A stretch of 64,000 nucleotides of DNA. Origin: Taibaiella soli (lineage in GTDB: Bacteria > Bacteroidota > Bacteroidia > Chitinophagales > Chitinophagaceae). The stretch covers positions 183,309 to 247,308 of the forward strand of contig NZ_QKTW01000022.1 in the NCBI RefSeq assembly GCF_003236175.1. The letters run 5' to 3'. Shown in pieces: positions 7,772 to 16,327 of the stretch. The notes under the pieces were generated by a model, which had not been told where the DNA came from, did not search any database, and was given only the letters and a program-made list of their open reading frames with translations. A program made the translations under genes and the position numbers. How positions within the stretch are numbered: the first letter of the stretch is position 1; each line of letters begins with the position of its first letter.

Positions 7772-7803
7772 TCGTAGAGACGTTGCATGCAACGTCTCTA
7801 CGA
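7772..7803. repeat. Perfect 32-bp palindrome
   Basis: TCGTAGAGACGTTGCA is followed directly by its exact reverse complement. It lies between two convergent genes and covers the stop codon of the ABC permease gene. From memory, near-identical GTAGAGACGTTGCA palindromes are dispersed in cyanobacterial and other genomes. It could act as a bidirectional terminator or be a REP-like mobile palindrome. Confidence 0.85.
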
Positions 7804-9096
7804 AACGGACTGAATTCTTCTTCTGTTTTTATACGTACTGATCAACCAGAGCAGCAGGCTAAAAGCCAATAATACTGCGACGTGCAGCCAGATGGAGCCA
7901 ATGCCGAGATTGCGGAGCAATAATTGATTGATACCATCAAGCGCCCAGTGCAAAGGCGAAAGCACCGCGATTTTTTGCATCAGCGGTGGAAGAATATCTA
8001 CCGGAACCCAGATGCCGCCTAATGCAGAAAGGATCACAATAGAGATAGCGCCGAATGACAAAGCCTGATTGGCGGTTTTAAAAATGGAACCGACAAAATA
8101 GCCGTAAGAAGTTGCGGCTAATGCGATGGCAATAACCATTGGCAATAACGCCACGGGTTGTGAACCGAGATATAAATGGGAAAGTCCGAATAATGGTAAT
8201 ACCCAAAGGCCTATGCCGAGCATCAAAATAAACTGGACCGTGCAAACGATTACGTAAAACAAAATCTTACCCGCAGCTACAGGTCGTAGGGAGTTTGGTA
8301 TGAGTGCAATGCGCAGTGCACTGCCTTCTTCGCGTTCTTTGATCATAGATCCGGCAATGGTAACCACGATGAAGAACATGCCGAAAATAGCCCAGGCAGG
8401 TACATTGTGCTGTACCGAATTGATCTCTGTTTTATGATAAGACATGCCGTCGAGCTGTTGCTCTTTGACGCCAATGCCCTGAAATATCTTTTTGAAATCT
8501 GCGGAAGGTGCGGCGGTGTCGCCTGTAGTACGGCTGATTCTCGAAAGCCGTTGTACTAATACTTCGCTGCAGGAATAGGTCACATATTTATCCAGCGCAA
8601 AACTTACCGACATGCGGAATGTTGGTTTCGTCACAGGATCAAAATACATGCGCACATACATACTGTCGCGGCTGCTGCGGGTAGGTAAAACGCCCATGCC
8701 TAGTTTCTCCGCAATATTGTTGGCAACCAGATTGGCTGAATTGGCAATTTCTGCAGTAGCGCCTTTCGGTATCACAATGCCTACACGGTATTTGCCATCA
8801 TGCAATAGTGTTTTTAATTTTTCTTCTGAAAGCAATTGCCCGTCGATGCTGTCAATCACCCGGAAGTTCGGACTTTGACGGAGTCCATTTTTAATTTCAG
8901 TCGCCACACTTCCTTTGTCATTGTCTGCAAACAGCAGATCAAAACGGATTTCCTGATAATCGCGGAAAGGAGCGTCCTGTACCAATGCCATTACAATAAT
9001 GAGCAATGCAGGCATGAGCAACAGCAATGCCAGACCAGCAACGTCGCGGCGCAGCAAGGTCCATTCTTTAATGATCGTGGCAAATATCTTTTTCAA
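7798..9096 (-). CDS. ABC-2 type transporter permease
   Basis: A 432-aa integral membrane subunit. One N-terminal helix (about 20-40) precedes a large extracytoplasmic domain (about 45-225). A C-terminal block of five helices follows, including WAIFGMFFIVVTIAGSM, the IKEREEGSALRIALIPNS cytoplasmic loop and SALGGIWVPVDILP. This is the ABC2_membrane_3 arrangement of exporters such as YhhJ/DrrB types. Its ATPase is encoded upstream at 9618-10373 on the same strand. The two are separated by 521 bp of repeats, which is unusual for partners. The substrate is unknown. Confidence 0.9.
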   Translation of the reverse strand: MKKIFATIIKEWTLLRRDVAGLALLLLMPALLIIVMALVQDAPFRDYQEIRFDLLFADNDKGSVATEIKNGLRQSPNFRVIDSIDGQLLSEEKLKTLLHDGKYRVGIVIPKGATAEIANSANLVANNIAEKLGMGVLPTRSSRDSMYVRMYFDPVTKPTFRMSVSFALDKYVTYSCSEVLVQRLSRISRTTGDTAAPSADFKKIFQGIGVKEQQLDGMSYHKTEINSVQHNVPAWAIFGMFFIVVTIAGSMIKEREEGSALRIALIPNSLRPVAAGKILFYVIVCTVQFILMLGIGLWVLPLFGLSHLYLGSQPVALLPMVIAIALAATSYGYFVGSIFKTANQALSFGAISIVILSALGGIWVPVDILPPLMQKIAVLSPLHWALDGINQLLLRNLGIGSIWLHVAVLLAFSLLLWLISTYKNRRRIQSVS

Positions 9097-9617
9097 TAAT
9101 GATTGTTTTTTCGGCCTCCTCTAGCTCCTCCAAAGGAGGAGAACTTCCAGCGCGAGTTAATAAATGTTGGGTACTCATAATTGACAATTGACAGTTACTC
9201 GTGTTTTGTACTCACAATTGACAACTCACAACTCACAATTGACAACTCACGGCCCCTTCGACTCCGCTCAGGGTGACAAACAGTGTGCGCCATTGACATT
9301 TGACGTTTCACGTTTCACTATCATTCACCATTCACCAGTCACCAGTCACCAACTAGTTCCCCGGGATGACCCACATTTTGTCACAAACGTGAGTATTCTT
9401 TTGTTTCCCGCAAAGATGCATAAGGGGCAAAGCCGCAAAGCACTTATATTTTAAATCAATTGACAGTTGACAGTTACTCGTGTTTTGTACTCACAACTGA
9501 CAACTCACGGCCCCTTCGACTCCGCTCAGGGTGACAAACAGTGTGCGCCATTGACATTTGACGTTTCACGTTTCACTATCATTCACCATTCACCATTGAC
9601 CATTCACCATTCACCAA
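9097..9617. repeat. 521-bp repeat-filled spacer splitting the ABC transporter genes
   Basis: No gene. From left it holds a CTCCTCC/GGAGGAG hairpin element (9114-9146, second copy at 46122-46165) and a ~130-150-bp direct repeat (9188-about 9338 and 9467-about 9595). Each copy of the direct repeat contains CTTCGACTCCGCTCAGGGTG and ends in TTCACCA heptamers. Open frames across it are repeat artefacts. Confidence 0.8.
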
Positions 9618-10373
9618 CTAGTCCCTCAGCGAATGCCCTGTATAATGTAAAAAGACCTCTTCCAGATTCCGGCAGTCAGGTGTTTGTCTGATGAGTTCAT
9701 CCGGGGTTCCTTCCATTACCAGTTTTCCTTCATCAATAATGACCACTTCATCACAAATTTTCTGCGCTTCGTCCATCAGGTGTGACGTGTACAAAATGGT
9801 TTTTCCGGAGCGGTTATATTCTTCCAGAAATTCCAGAATCAACGCCCTTGATTGTACGTCGACGCCGGCAGTCGGTTCATCGAGAATCAATAATTCAGGT
9901 TCGTGCAGCAGCGATGCAATGATATTCGCACGGCGGCGCATCCCACCACTATAGCGACCTACACGTTTATCCGCATGTTTTTCCAGACCAAGACGTTGCA
10001 GTAAATGTCCTGCATGATCATTGATACTTGTTTCGGGAAGTCCATACAGACGACCGATATAGCGAAAGTTTTCCCACGCAGTCAGATTTTGAAACAATGC
10101 TACCTGCTGTGGTACCACACCAATATGTCCGCGCAATGAGACGGTATCTTTAATGCAGTTTTTCCCGTTGATAAATGCAGTGCCGCTGTCAGGTACAATT
10201 AAACCACAGAGAATATTGATCGTGGTAGATTTTCCGGCGCCATTTGGTCCCAGCAATCCGGTGACTTTGCCCGCATTCACCCGCAACGAAAGGCCGTCTA
10301 ACGCCGGAGTCCAGGAGCCTTTGTATTGTTTTTTCAGGTTGTTGATTTCTATCGCGGGAGCCATGAATTGCAA
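9618..10373 (-). CDS. ABC transporter ATP-binding protein
   Basis: A 251-aa ABC ATPase. Walker A GLLGPNGAGKSTT, Q-loop VPQQVALFQNLT, signature YSGGMRRRANI, Walker B ELLILDEPTAGVD and the switch His in LYTSHLMDEAQ are all intact. The MRRR variant of the signature is typical of ATPases paired with ABC-2 permeases (drug, polysaccharide or lipid exporters). It is upstream of and co-directional with the permease gene. The start MQFMAPAIEI leaves M4 as an alternative. Confidence 0.95.
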   Translation of the reverse strand: MQFMAPAIEINNLKKQYKGSWTPALDGLSLRVNAGKVTGLLGPNGAGKSTTINILCGLIVPDSGTAFINGKNCIKDTVSLRGHIGVVPQQVALFQNLTAWENFRYIGRLYGLPETSINDHAGHLLQRLGLEKHADKRVGRYSGGMRRRANIIASLLHEPELLILDEPTAGVDVQSRALILEFLEEYNRSGKTILYTSHLMDEAQKICDEVVIIDEGKLVMEGTPDELIRQTPDCRNLEEVFLHYTGHSLRD

Positions 10374-10408
10374 AGCTGATTAAAATGAGGGGAATTTTAA
10401 AATGCAAA

Positions 10409-10446
10409 CCGGAAGATTGTTTCTTTTTCAAGTCACAATCTTCCGG
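10409..10446 (-). terminator. Intrinsic terminator of kynA
   Basis: CCGGAAGATTGT and ACAATCTTCCGG form a perfect 12-bp stem with a 14-nt loop. It lies 18 bp beyond the kynA stop, with a T-rich run following on the minus strand. Confidence 0.8.
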
Positions 10447-10463
10447 TAAATGCGTTCACTATA

Positions 10464-11498
10464 TTAGTTATAGCTCAGTTCTTTGATTACTTTTTCCGGC
10501 AGTGCAGGCAGCAGATTGCGTGGCAGCAGGAAAGAAGTCAGCTCGGCCAGCTCTTTAAACACATAGTGCGAATCAGCCGCGGCACGCAGATATTCTGCAC
10601 CGGTGCTGCCGCCTGTACCTACGCGTTTGCCAATAGTGCGCTGCACCATATGGATATGACGGTAACGCCACATTGCCATCAGTTCATCAACTTCCAGCAA
10701 AGTATTCAGCAATTCATAAGGCAGGTGCAACAGCGGATGGTCGCGATAAAGCATGATGAACAACGCACTGCGGTTGGCCTGTGCACTGAAGCGGCGTTCA
10801 GCAGGGTAGTCCTTATCGTTTATGAACAGTTTCTCAAAAGCAGAGAGGTTGGCCATTTCTACTTCGGACAGACTGTTTTTATACACTTCGTAATATTTAT
10901 CCCAGAAAGAGTTGTTGTCGCCGTTGTGTTTCCAGTACGGATCGTCCTGTACATAAGGCATACGTTCCAGCCATTGGTTTACCAGCACCAGAATCGATTG
11001 CTCAGACTCTGCTTTTTTCACCAGTTCAATATCATATGGATTGAGCTGAGAAAGGTAATAACCTTTACCATGACGCTGATCATAGCTCAGACCAAGGGTT
11101 GCTTCAATCATTTTAAACTGAATGCTCTGGAAGCCGGAAGCAGGGCGGAGCAAATCACGGAAATCGAGGAAATCGAGCGGCGTCATTGTTTCCATCACGT
11201 TCATCTGGCTCACTGCGATTTCCAGAATACGGCAAACGCGGTTGAGACGATGTACAGTATTATAAATATCCGGCGCATTGTTAGGAATGCTCGGTTGTTT
11301 GAAGATATCACGCACAAGGCTCAGCTCATGCAGGATCTGTTTAAACCAAAGTTCGTATGTCTGGTGGATGATGATGAACAACATTTCATCATCTGCACGG
11401 ATGCCTTCTTTCGCACTTTCAGGTTCCTGTGCATTCAAAATTTTTTGCAATTGCAGGTACTCACTGTAATAAACGGGAGCGCGTTCCTTCTTTTCCAT
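10464..11498 (-). CDS. kynA: Tryptophan 2,3-dioxygenase
   Basis: Haem dioxygenase opening the indole ring of L-tryptophan to N-formylkynurenine, first step of the kynurenine pathway. The 344-aa protein shows the family's substrate-site block FIIIHQTYELWFKQILHE from residue 41 (His45), the DFLDFRDLLRPASGFQS segment, and the C-terminal MVQRTIGKRVGTGGSTGAEYLR block. RYRH near 278-281 carries the likely haem-ligand His. It is somewhat shorter at the C-terminus than animal enzymes. No other kynurenine-pathway gene is adjacent, so degradation versus NAD synthesis cannot be decided here. Confidence 0.95.
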   Translation of the reverse strand: MEKKERAPVYYSEYLQLQKILNAQEPESAKEGIRADDEMLFIIIHQTYELWFKQILHELSLVRDIFKQPSIPNNAPDIYNTVHRLNRVCRILEIAVSQMNVMETMTPLDFLDFRDLLRPASGFQSIQFKMIEATLGLSYDQRHGKGYYLSQLNPYDIELVKKAESEQSILVLVNQWLERMPYVQDDPYWKHNGDNNSFWDKYYEVYKNSLSEVEMANLSAFEKLFINDKDYPAERRFSAQANRSALFIMLYRDHPLLHLPYELLNTLLEVDELMAMWRYRHIHMVQRTIGKRVGTGGSTGAEYLRAAADSHYVFKELAELTSFLLPRNLLPALPEKVIKELSYN

Positions 11499-11574
11499 GC
11501 GGTTAAATTAGTAAATGTTAGGACAACGGAAAAATACCGGACAAAAATATCCGATTTAATTGCGGATTTCGTGA

Positions 11575-12185
11575 TTAAATGTGCTTAATGTGTTTAATGT
11601 GCATAATGTGTTTGTTCATGATTTTTGTTCCAATTTGGTTGTACTCGTGTTTGTCACCCTGACGGAGGAAGGGTCCCGCGTTGTGTGTGTCTATATTATT
11701 GCGGGATCCCTCGTTGCCTCGGGACAAATAAACGCGAGAACCTGTGTTGGAAATGTGATCAATGTGGCGAATGTGTTTAATGTGTTTGTTTATGATTTTT
11801 GTTCCAATTTGGTTGTACTCGTGTTTGTCACCCTGACGAAGGAAGGGTCCCGCGTCGTGTGTGTCTATATTATTGCGGGATCCCTCGTTGCCTCGGGATG
11901 GCAAATAAACGCAAGAACCTGTGTTGGAAATGTGATCAATGTGCTTAATGTGTTTAATGTGTTTGTTCATGATTTTTGTTCCAATTTGGTTGTACTCGTG
12001 TTTGTCACCCTGACGAAGGAAGGGTCCCGCGTCGTGTGGGCCAATGTTCTCGCGGGATCCCTCTTTCATCGGGATGACAAACAAACGCAAGAACCTGCGT
12101 AAATACACATTATCCGCATTCGCCACATTCGCCACATTCACCACATTACCCACATTCACCACATTAATCACATTCACCACATTAT
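11575..12185. repeat. Tandem array of three ~175-bp units flanked by mirrored AATGTG words
   Basis: TTGTCACCCT recurs at 11651, 11824 and 12002 (spacing 173 and 178 bp). Each unit contains an internal inverted repeat, for example 12001-12031 against 12051-12081. By eye 25 of 31 positions match, and all six differences are transitions. The array starts with TTAATGTG words and ends (12106-12185) in reverse-complement CACATT words. The same unit occurs inverted at 57.4-58.0 kb. Frames on both strands are repeat artefacts. Confidence 0.85.
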
Positions 12186-12189
12186 TCCA

Positions 12190-12942
12190 TCAGCGATTCA
12201 CCTTTCCCAACCGCAAATACACCGGCCAGATCATTTTTTTCACTTCCGTCTTATCCCAGACAGCGGCCAGTTGCGGACGGATGATGTCAATCGGATCTTC
12301 CTTTTTCTGTTCGCGATAGTGATGTACTGATGACCAGGTGCCGAGATAGCCGAGTAATTGGTCTAAAGTCCATTCATCCGTCAGATCGAAAATAGGCGAG
12401 GGGATTTCCTGGAATGGAAATGGGATTGTGGTGTATGCCTCATCAATGTACCGGCGTTCTTTATCCCAATAAGGACCAACTGTATCGGTATAAAAATGTT
12501 GAATGATTTTATCGGTCGGCGGATCGATGGTAACAACGTTGTAAGTCCATGCGGCGAACAGTGCACCGTCTCTGGCTACGCGCCGCACTTCTGCATAAAA
12601 TGGGTCAAAATCAAACCAGTGTATCGCCTGTGCGACCGTGATCAGATCAATACTGTTGTCCGGGATTTTGGGGGCGTCTTCTGCCCTGGCTTTGATGTAT
12701 TCAATATTGTCTTTGTGCCGGGCCTTATTAAGTTGCTCCTGACTGATATCCGAAGCATAGACTTTGGTAAATTTCTCGGCGAGCACTGTCGCTACCTGGC
12801 CATTTCCCGTGCCTACGTCCCAGGCGTTTTCAAAACGACTGACGTGCTCGTATAAAAATTGAAAAAGGCTGAGCGGGGAAAGCGGACGATAACGTGCGTA
12901 AGTATCAGCAACGTTCGAAAAATTATCCATGATCTCTTTCAT
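12190..12942 (-). CDS. Class I SAM-dependent methyltransferase
   Basis: A 250-aa methyltransferase of the Methyltransf_11 type. Motif I is WDVGTGNGQVATVLAE (about 40-55), followed by the acidic VYASDIS strand and motif IV NSIDLITVAQAIHWFD. The opening FSNVADTYARYRPLSP and the HWFD after motif IV resemble the trans-aconitate/CRG1-like methyltransferases, but the substrate cannot be read from sequence. It is a single gene, divergent from the DMP19 gene, with the 611-bp repeat array at its 3' end. Confidence 0.88.
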   Translation of the reverse strand: MKEIMDNFSNVADTYARYRPLSPLSLFQFLYEHVSRFENAWDVGTGNGQVATVLAEKFTKVYASDISQEQLNKARHKDNIEYIKARAEDAPKIPDNSIDLITVAQAIHWFDFDPFYAEVRRVARDGALFAAWTYNVVTIDPPTDKIIQHFYTDTVGPYWDKERRYIDEAYTTIPFPFQEIPSPIFDLTDEWTLDQLLGYLGTWSSVHHYREQKKEDPIDIIRPQLAAVWDKTEVKKMIWPVYLRLGKVNR

Positions 12943-13024
12943 GATGCTTCCGGTTTTATATGATAAAGTTATTTAATCTTTTTCGTAACAACGGCGATCG
13001 GTATTATCTTTATGCGGTATCTAA

Positions 13025-13549
13025 ATGACAGTAAGTATGGAGCGGAAGAGTAGCTTTTTACCAAAAATTCCGGCAGACAAGATCACGACAAGAAAGGCAT
13101 CCGGAAATGATTATGAGTTTTTTGAATTGCTGACGGAACCGCTGCATGCGGAAATGTACAGCCGTCAGAATTTTGATTTTATACAGGAATTATCGCAGGG
13201 ACAGCAACTTTTCCTTTCGTACGATTATGTGCGGATGCAAGTGATGCAGGGGGGCTTTATCCAGTTTATCCAAAATGGCTATGTAAGTCTGTTACTGCCT
13301 ATGCCCGGATGGCTGACGAGTATAGGCGCGAATGAAATGGCACAATTGCTCGACGATGTATTAAAGGCTTATGTAACAAATATCGACGTGCTGGAACGGG
13401 AAACAACGGTAGAAGAATTTGCGCAGCTTTATGATCAGCTGCCAGAATTTGCCATACTCGATGAAGAATTTAATAGCCTGGACGAATCCACAATACACAC
13501 AATGGCTGTTTACGCAGCCGCGCATCTGGAGGAGTTCGTTGCGTTTTAA
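13025..13549 (+). CDS. DMP19-family protein (DUF4375)
   Basis: A 174-aa cytoplasmic protein. The diagnostic segment is LFLSYDYVRMQVMQGGF followed by IQFIQNGY, the GGF-x-QF-x2-NG motif of the DMP19/DUF4375 family (named after a Neisseria protein proposed to mimic DNA). It is acidic overall, compatible with that idea, but function in Bacteroidota is unknown. Two ATGs (residues 1 and 5) are possible. The stop codon runs straight into a heptamer repeat, so the gene end and repeat share bases. Confidence 0.75.
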   Translation: MTVSMERKSSFLPKIPADKITTRKASGNDYEFFELLTEPLHAEMYSRQNFDFIQELSQGQQLFLSYDYVRMQVMQGGFIQFIQNGYVSLLLPMPGWLTSIGANEMAQLLDDVLKAYVTNIDVLERETTVEEFAQLYDQLPEFAILDEEFNSLDESTIHTMAVYAAAHLEEFVAF

Positions 13550-13649
13550 GTCAAAAGTCAAAAGTCAAAAGTCAAAAGTCAAAAGTCAAAAGTCAAAAGT
13601 CAAAAGTCAAAAGTCAAAAAGTCAAAAGTCAAAAGTCAAAAAGTCAAAA
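13549..13649. repeat. Tandem AAAAGTC heptamer tract
   Basis: About 14 head-to-tail copies of the 7-mer AAAAGTC, two of them expanded to 8 nt by an extra A, starting at the stop codon of the DMP19 gene. Such near-perfect tracts are prone to slippage. Confidence 0.95.
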
Positions 13650-13724
13650 CATGCAACGTCGCGTTTGTCATGTCGACGGTAGGAGACATCCCGCGTAATG
13701 TAGCTGTTTCGCGCAGAGAACATT

Positions 13725-13768
13725 AAAAAAGCGAAGTCGCAAAGATGATCTTTGCGACTTCGCTTTTT
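13725..13768. terminator. Strong bidirectional terminator
   Basis: GCGAAGTCGCAAAGAT (13731-13746) and its perfect reverse complement (13748-13763) are flanked by A6 on the left and T5 on the right. It sits between the convergent DMP19 and S41 peptidase genes. Confidence 0.92.
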
Positions 13769-13770
13769 AC

Positions 13771-13853
13771 GTTTCACCATTCACCATTCACCATTCATCA
13801 TTCACCACTCACCACTCACCATTCACCATTCACCATTGACCATTCACCATTCA
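13771..13853. repeat. Tandem TTCACCA heptamer tract
   Basis: About 11 head-to-tail copies of TTCACCA with a few variants (TTCATCA, CTCACCA, TTGACCA). It runs up to the stop codon of the S41 peptidase gene on the minus strand. Confidence 0.9.
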
Positions 13854-15797
13854 CGATTTCACCACCAGTTTTTTCACCACTTTTTGTGCGCCGGTTTGGA
13901 TTGTGACGATATACATGCCCGCCGGGAAAGATTTTACGTTGAAATCTGTTTTAGATACACCGCCAGCTGTTTGCTGCAACAGTGTTTTTCCCGCGAGATC
14001 TGAAATGCTGATCATCGTTTCTTTTACCTGCGGATTGTTGAGTGTTATGGTAACAAATTCTGTTGCCGGATTTGGCGCGATCTGAATTTGCGTTAGTTTA
14101 TTTTCCACCGTTGGAACCGAGAGTTCGCAGGCAATTTGTAAAGCTGTTTCCAGCACTTCATCACGGTGATCACGAACACCCGCAATGGTAGGTAATGAAG
14201 GCACGTCCGGGATGATGCCGATCCGTTGGGTGCTATCGCCGTTCGGATAAAATATGCCCAGATTTGTATAGCCAAATTGAAGGTCGGGTGCAATGCGGAA
14301 CCAGGAGACATTCCCGTCTGCTCCGGCCGTCTGGCTGCCGACTTTTATGGAATTAGGCATATGACCGAGTATCATACAGGTAAATTCTGCCTGACTTTGA
14401 GTTTCTTCATTCATTAGAATAATCACTTTTCCCTGATAAGGAGTCGCTGCTCCGTTTGGTCCTACTACATCGTGGTACCAGTAAAAGACTCCGGGATAAG
14501 TGACATCTGGCTGGGTGATCGCGGAGAATTCCATTGGTTGCGGATACATAAGCTGTGCAATGTCCCAGGCGGTTTCATTAGGGTAATTACGGAGGTCGAA
14601 GATGATCGCTTTTTTATTTTTCAGATCGTCGTACATCTGCGGTACATCAGCATCCTGCAATTGCCCCATATTCACATAGCCAAGGTCGCACTGAATCGTT
14701 TGCCAGGATACGGTTGCCAGTGAGTCGTTAGGGTAATAGTCATACCAGGAATTATAAGGATAACTATTCGCCGTTTTAGAAATAGTGTAATCATTACCCG
14801 CACTATCTTTTAGCACAAGAGTCATGTTTGCATTGTAATCATTGCCGAGCAGGGTTGTTTCCATAGAGCGGTGAAATACTGCGGGATTGCCAGCTGAAAT
14901 ATAAGGTCGCAGACTATCTTCCATTTGAATCGGTGTCAGGCCATTTACCGAAACAATTACATCGCCTCTGCTTACTTCACTATAATATGATTTCACAACC
15001 GTGTATTGCCCGGCGATATATTTTAATTGCAGCATCGGTGTGAAAATTTTAGGTATATACGCGCTGGCATTGCCTGCCCAGGTGAGACCGTAGGCGTGGG
15101 CATCATTTAGTCGCGTGGCCACTTTTATCGTTAGTGTACTAAATGTGGTGGCGTCCGGTGCATCGGCTATCTGCGGTGCATATTCATATAAGGTGCTGTC
15201 CCAGGGATGGTCGAGCGCATTATTATAAGGATAGAAATAACGGATGATATTCCACACTTTATAAAATGCAAGCACACGATTTGGCTCGTCGGGGTAGTTG
15301 GTGAAAAGCGGATTGCTGCGCATCAGACTATCGTATGGAAATATCAGCCATCCGCTGTAAGCGCCGGTGTAGTAATTGTCCTGCACGTAGCAGATCGGGT
15401 GTGGCCGGAAATTATTTTTAATAGTATCCAGCATTGTTTTTACATCGCTGCGAATTAGCGGATCGCTAAACCAGGAAAAATCACGGTTGAATTTTAGCTC
15501 CGGCGCTATGGTATCAGGAAACGGTGTGTTCGAAAGTGCCATAGGTCCGGCTGCGGTCAGCATGCTATCCAGCAGATCATTAAAATCATTGTTGGTTGCG
15601 GCATTTTTTATCGAAGGCAGATAGTGAACCAGCACACTATCCCAATTTACCATACAATTAGAAACCGACGAATGATAATAGCGGGCAAAACCCCATATTT
15701 TACCGGTGATGTACAGCTTCTGCTGGTAAGTTGGTGTTTGGGCAACGGAAGAAAAACAAAACAGTAATACACAGAAAAGAGTTGACAGTTTTTTCAT
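13851..15797 (-). CDS. S41-family peptidase with T9SS C-terminal sorting domain
   Basis: A 648-aa secreted protein. The start chosen is MKKLSTLF at 15797; a longer frame to 15824 would put nine residues before the signal peptide, which ends in VAQ. The N-terminal helical region (GKIWGFARYYH) is typical of this Bacteroidota S41 subgroup. A PDZ-like segment (RGDVIVSVNGL) lies mid-protein. The catalytic Ser468 is in TQSQAEF, followed by GSQTAGADGN. The Lys of the classical Ser-Lys dyad is not apparent; LNDAHAYG (His234) may supply the base. The last ~75 residues (IAPNPATEFVTITL ... PAGMYIVTI) form a type A T9SS tail. It is a paralogue of the gene at 22495. Confidence 0.9.
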   Translation of the reverse strand: MKKLSTLFCVLLFCFSSVAQTPTYQQKLYITGKIWGFARYYHSSVSNCMVNWDSVLVHYLPSIKNAATNNDFNDLLDSMLTAAGPMALSNTPFPDTIAPELKFNRDFSWFSDPLIRSDVKTMLDTIKNNFRPHPICYVQDNYYTGAYSGWLIFPYDSLMRSNPLFTNYPDEPNRVLAFYKVWNIIRYFYPYNNALDHPWDSTLYEYAPQIADAPDATTFSTLTIKVATRLNDAHAYGLTWAGNASAYIPKIFTPMLQLKYIAGQYTVVKSYYSEVSRGDVIVSVNGLTPIQMEDSLRPYISAGNPAVFHRSMETTLLGNDYNANMTLVLKDSAGNDYTISKTANSYPYNSWYDYYPNDSLATVSWQTIQCDLGYVNMGQLQDADVPQMYDDLKNKKAIIFDLRNYPNETAWDIAQLMYPQPMEFSAITQPDVTYPGVFYWYHDVVGPNGAATPYQGKVIILMNEETQSQAEFTCMILGHMPNSIKVGSQTAGADGNVSWFRIAPDLQFGYTNLGIFYPNGDSTQRIGIIPDVPSLPTIAGVRDHRDEVLETALQIACELSVPTVENKLTQIQIAPNPATEFVTITLNNPQVKETMISISDLAGKTLLQQTAGGVSKTDFNVKSFPAGMYIVTIQTGAQKVVKKLVVKS

Positions 15798-15959
15798 GAG
15801 GATCATTTTAGGTGAGTAATGCAATATTTAAATTTATGCATAAACGAATATTCATATGTATGTATGACGGAATTATGGCATTGGCATTACAATCAGAAGA
15901 GAAACATTTCCATCGCAGCCCTTTAAAGCGGTTTGATCCGAATCCACATTGAATTTTGC

Positions 15960-16283
15960 ACCTCAAAGCTGCAATTTGCACCTCAAAGCTGCAATTTCCG
16001 GCTCAGCGCTAGCTTTTTGTACCTCGGAGCTGCAATGTTCCACCTTTGAGGTACCTTTTTCTAGCTTCGAGGTGCAATGTTTCACCTTCGAGCTAGCTTT
16101 TTGTACCTCGGAGCTGCAATGTTCCACCTCAGAGGTACCTCTTTCCTGCTTCGAGGTGCAATGTTCCACCTTTGAGCTAGCTTTTTCTACCTCAAAGCTG
16201 CAATGTGCTACTTCAGAGGTACCTTTTTCCGGCATCGAGGTACAATGTTCCACCTTTGAGCTACGATTTCGAAGTTCGAAGCA
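15960..16283. repeat. Array of 16 imperfect palindromic boxes, mostly at exact 21-bp spacing
   Basis: Boxes of type ACCTCNGAGGT/ACCTTTGAGCT start at 15960, 15980, 16000, then every 21 bp from 16021 to 16273. Spacers alternate between GCAATGTTCC-like and ACCTTTTTCT-like decamers. This gives a 42-bp and a weaker 84-bp higher-order period. Both strands are free of stops only because 21 is a multiple of three. The rest of the 530-bp gap is ordinary. Confidence 0.9.
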
Positions 16284-16327
16284 TCAATTTTGTAGCCAGG
16301 AGTTGAGCACAATAAGTTGTGTGGGTT

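Noticed and set aside
10566..11588. 340-aa frame antisense to kynA
   Set aside because: The opposite strand is a complete, motif-bearing tryptophan dioxygenase. The antisense frame has no family features.
11575..12180. Long frames of 201 aa (minus) and 173 aa (plus) across the 175-bp array
   Set aside because: Both are built only of repeat units and low-complexity words such as VNVANV, and they exist on both strands at once.
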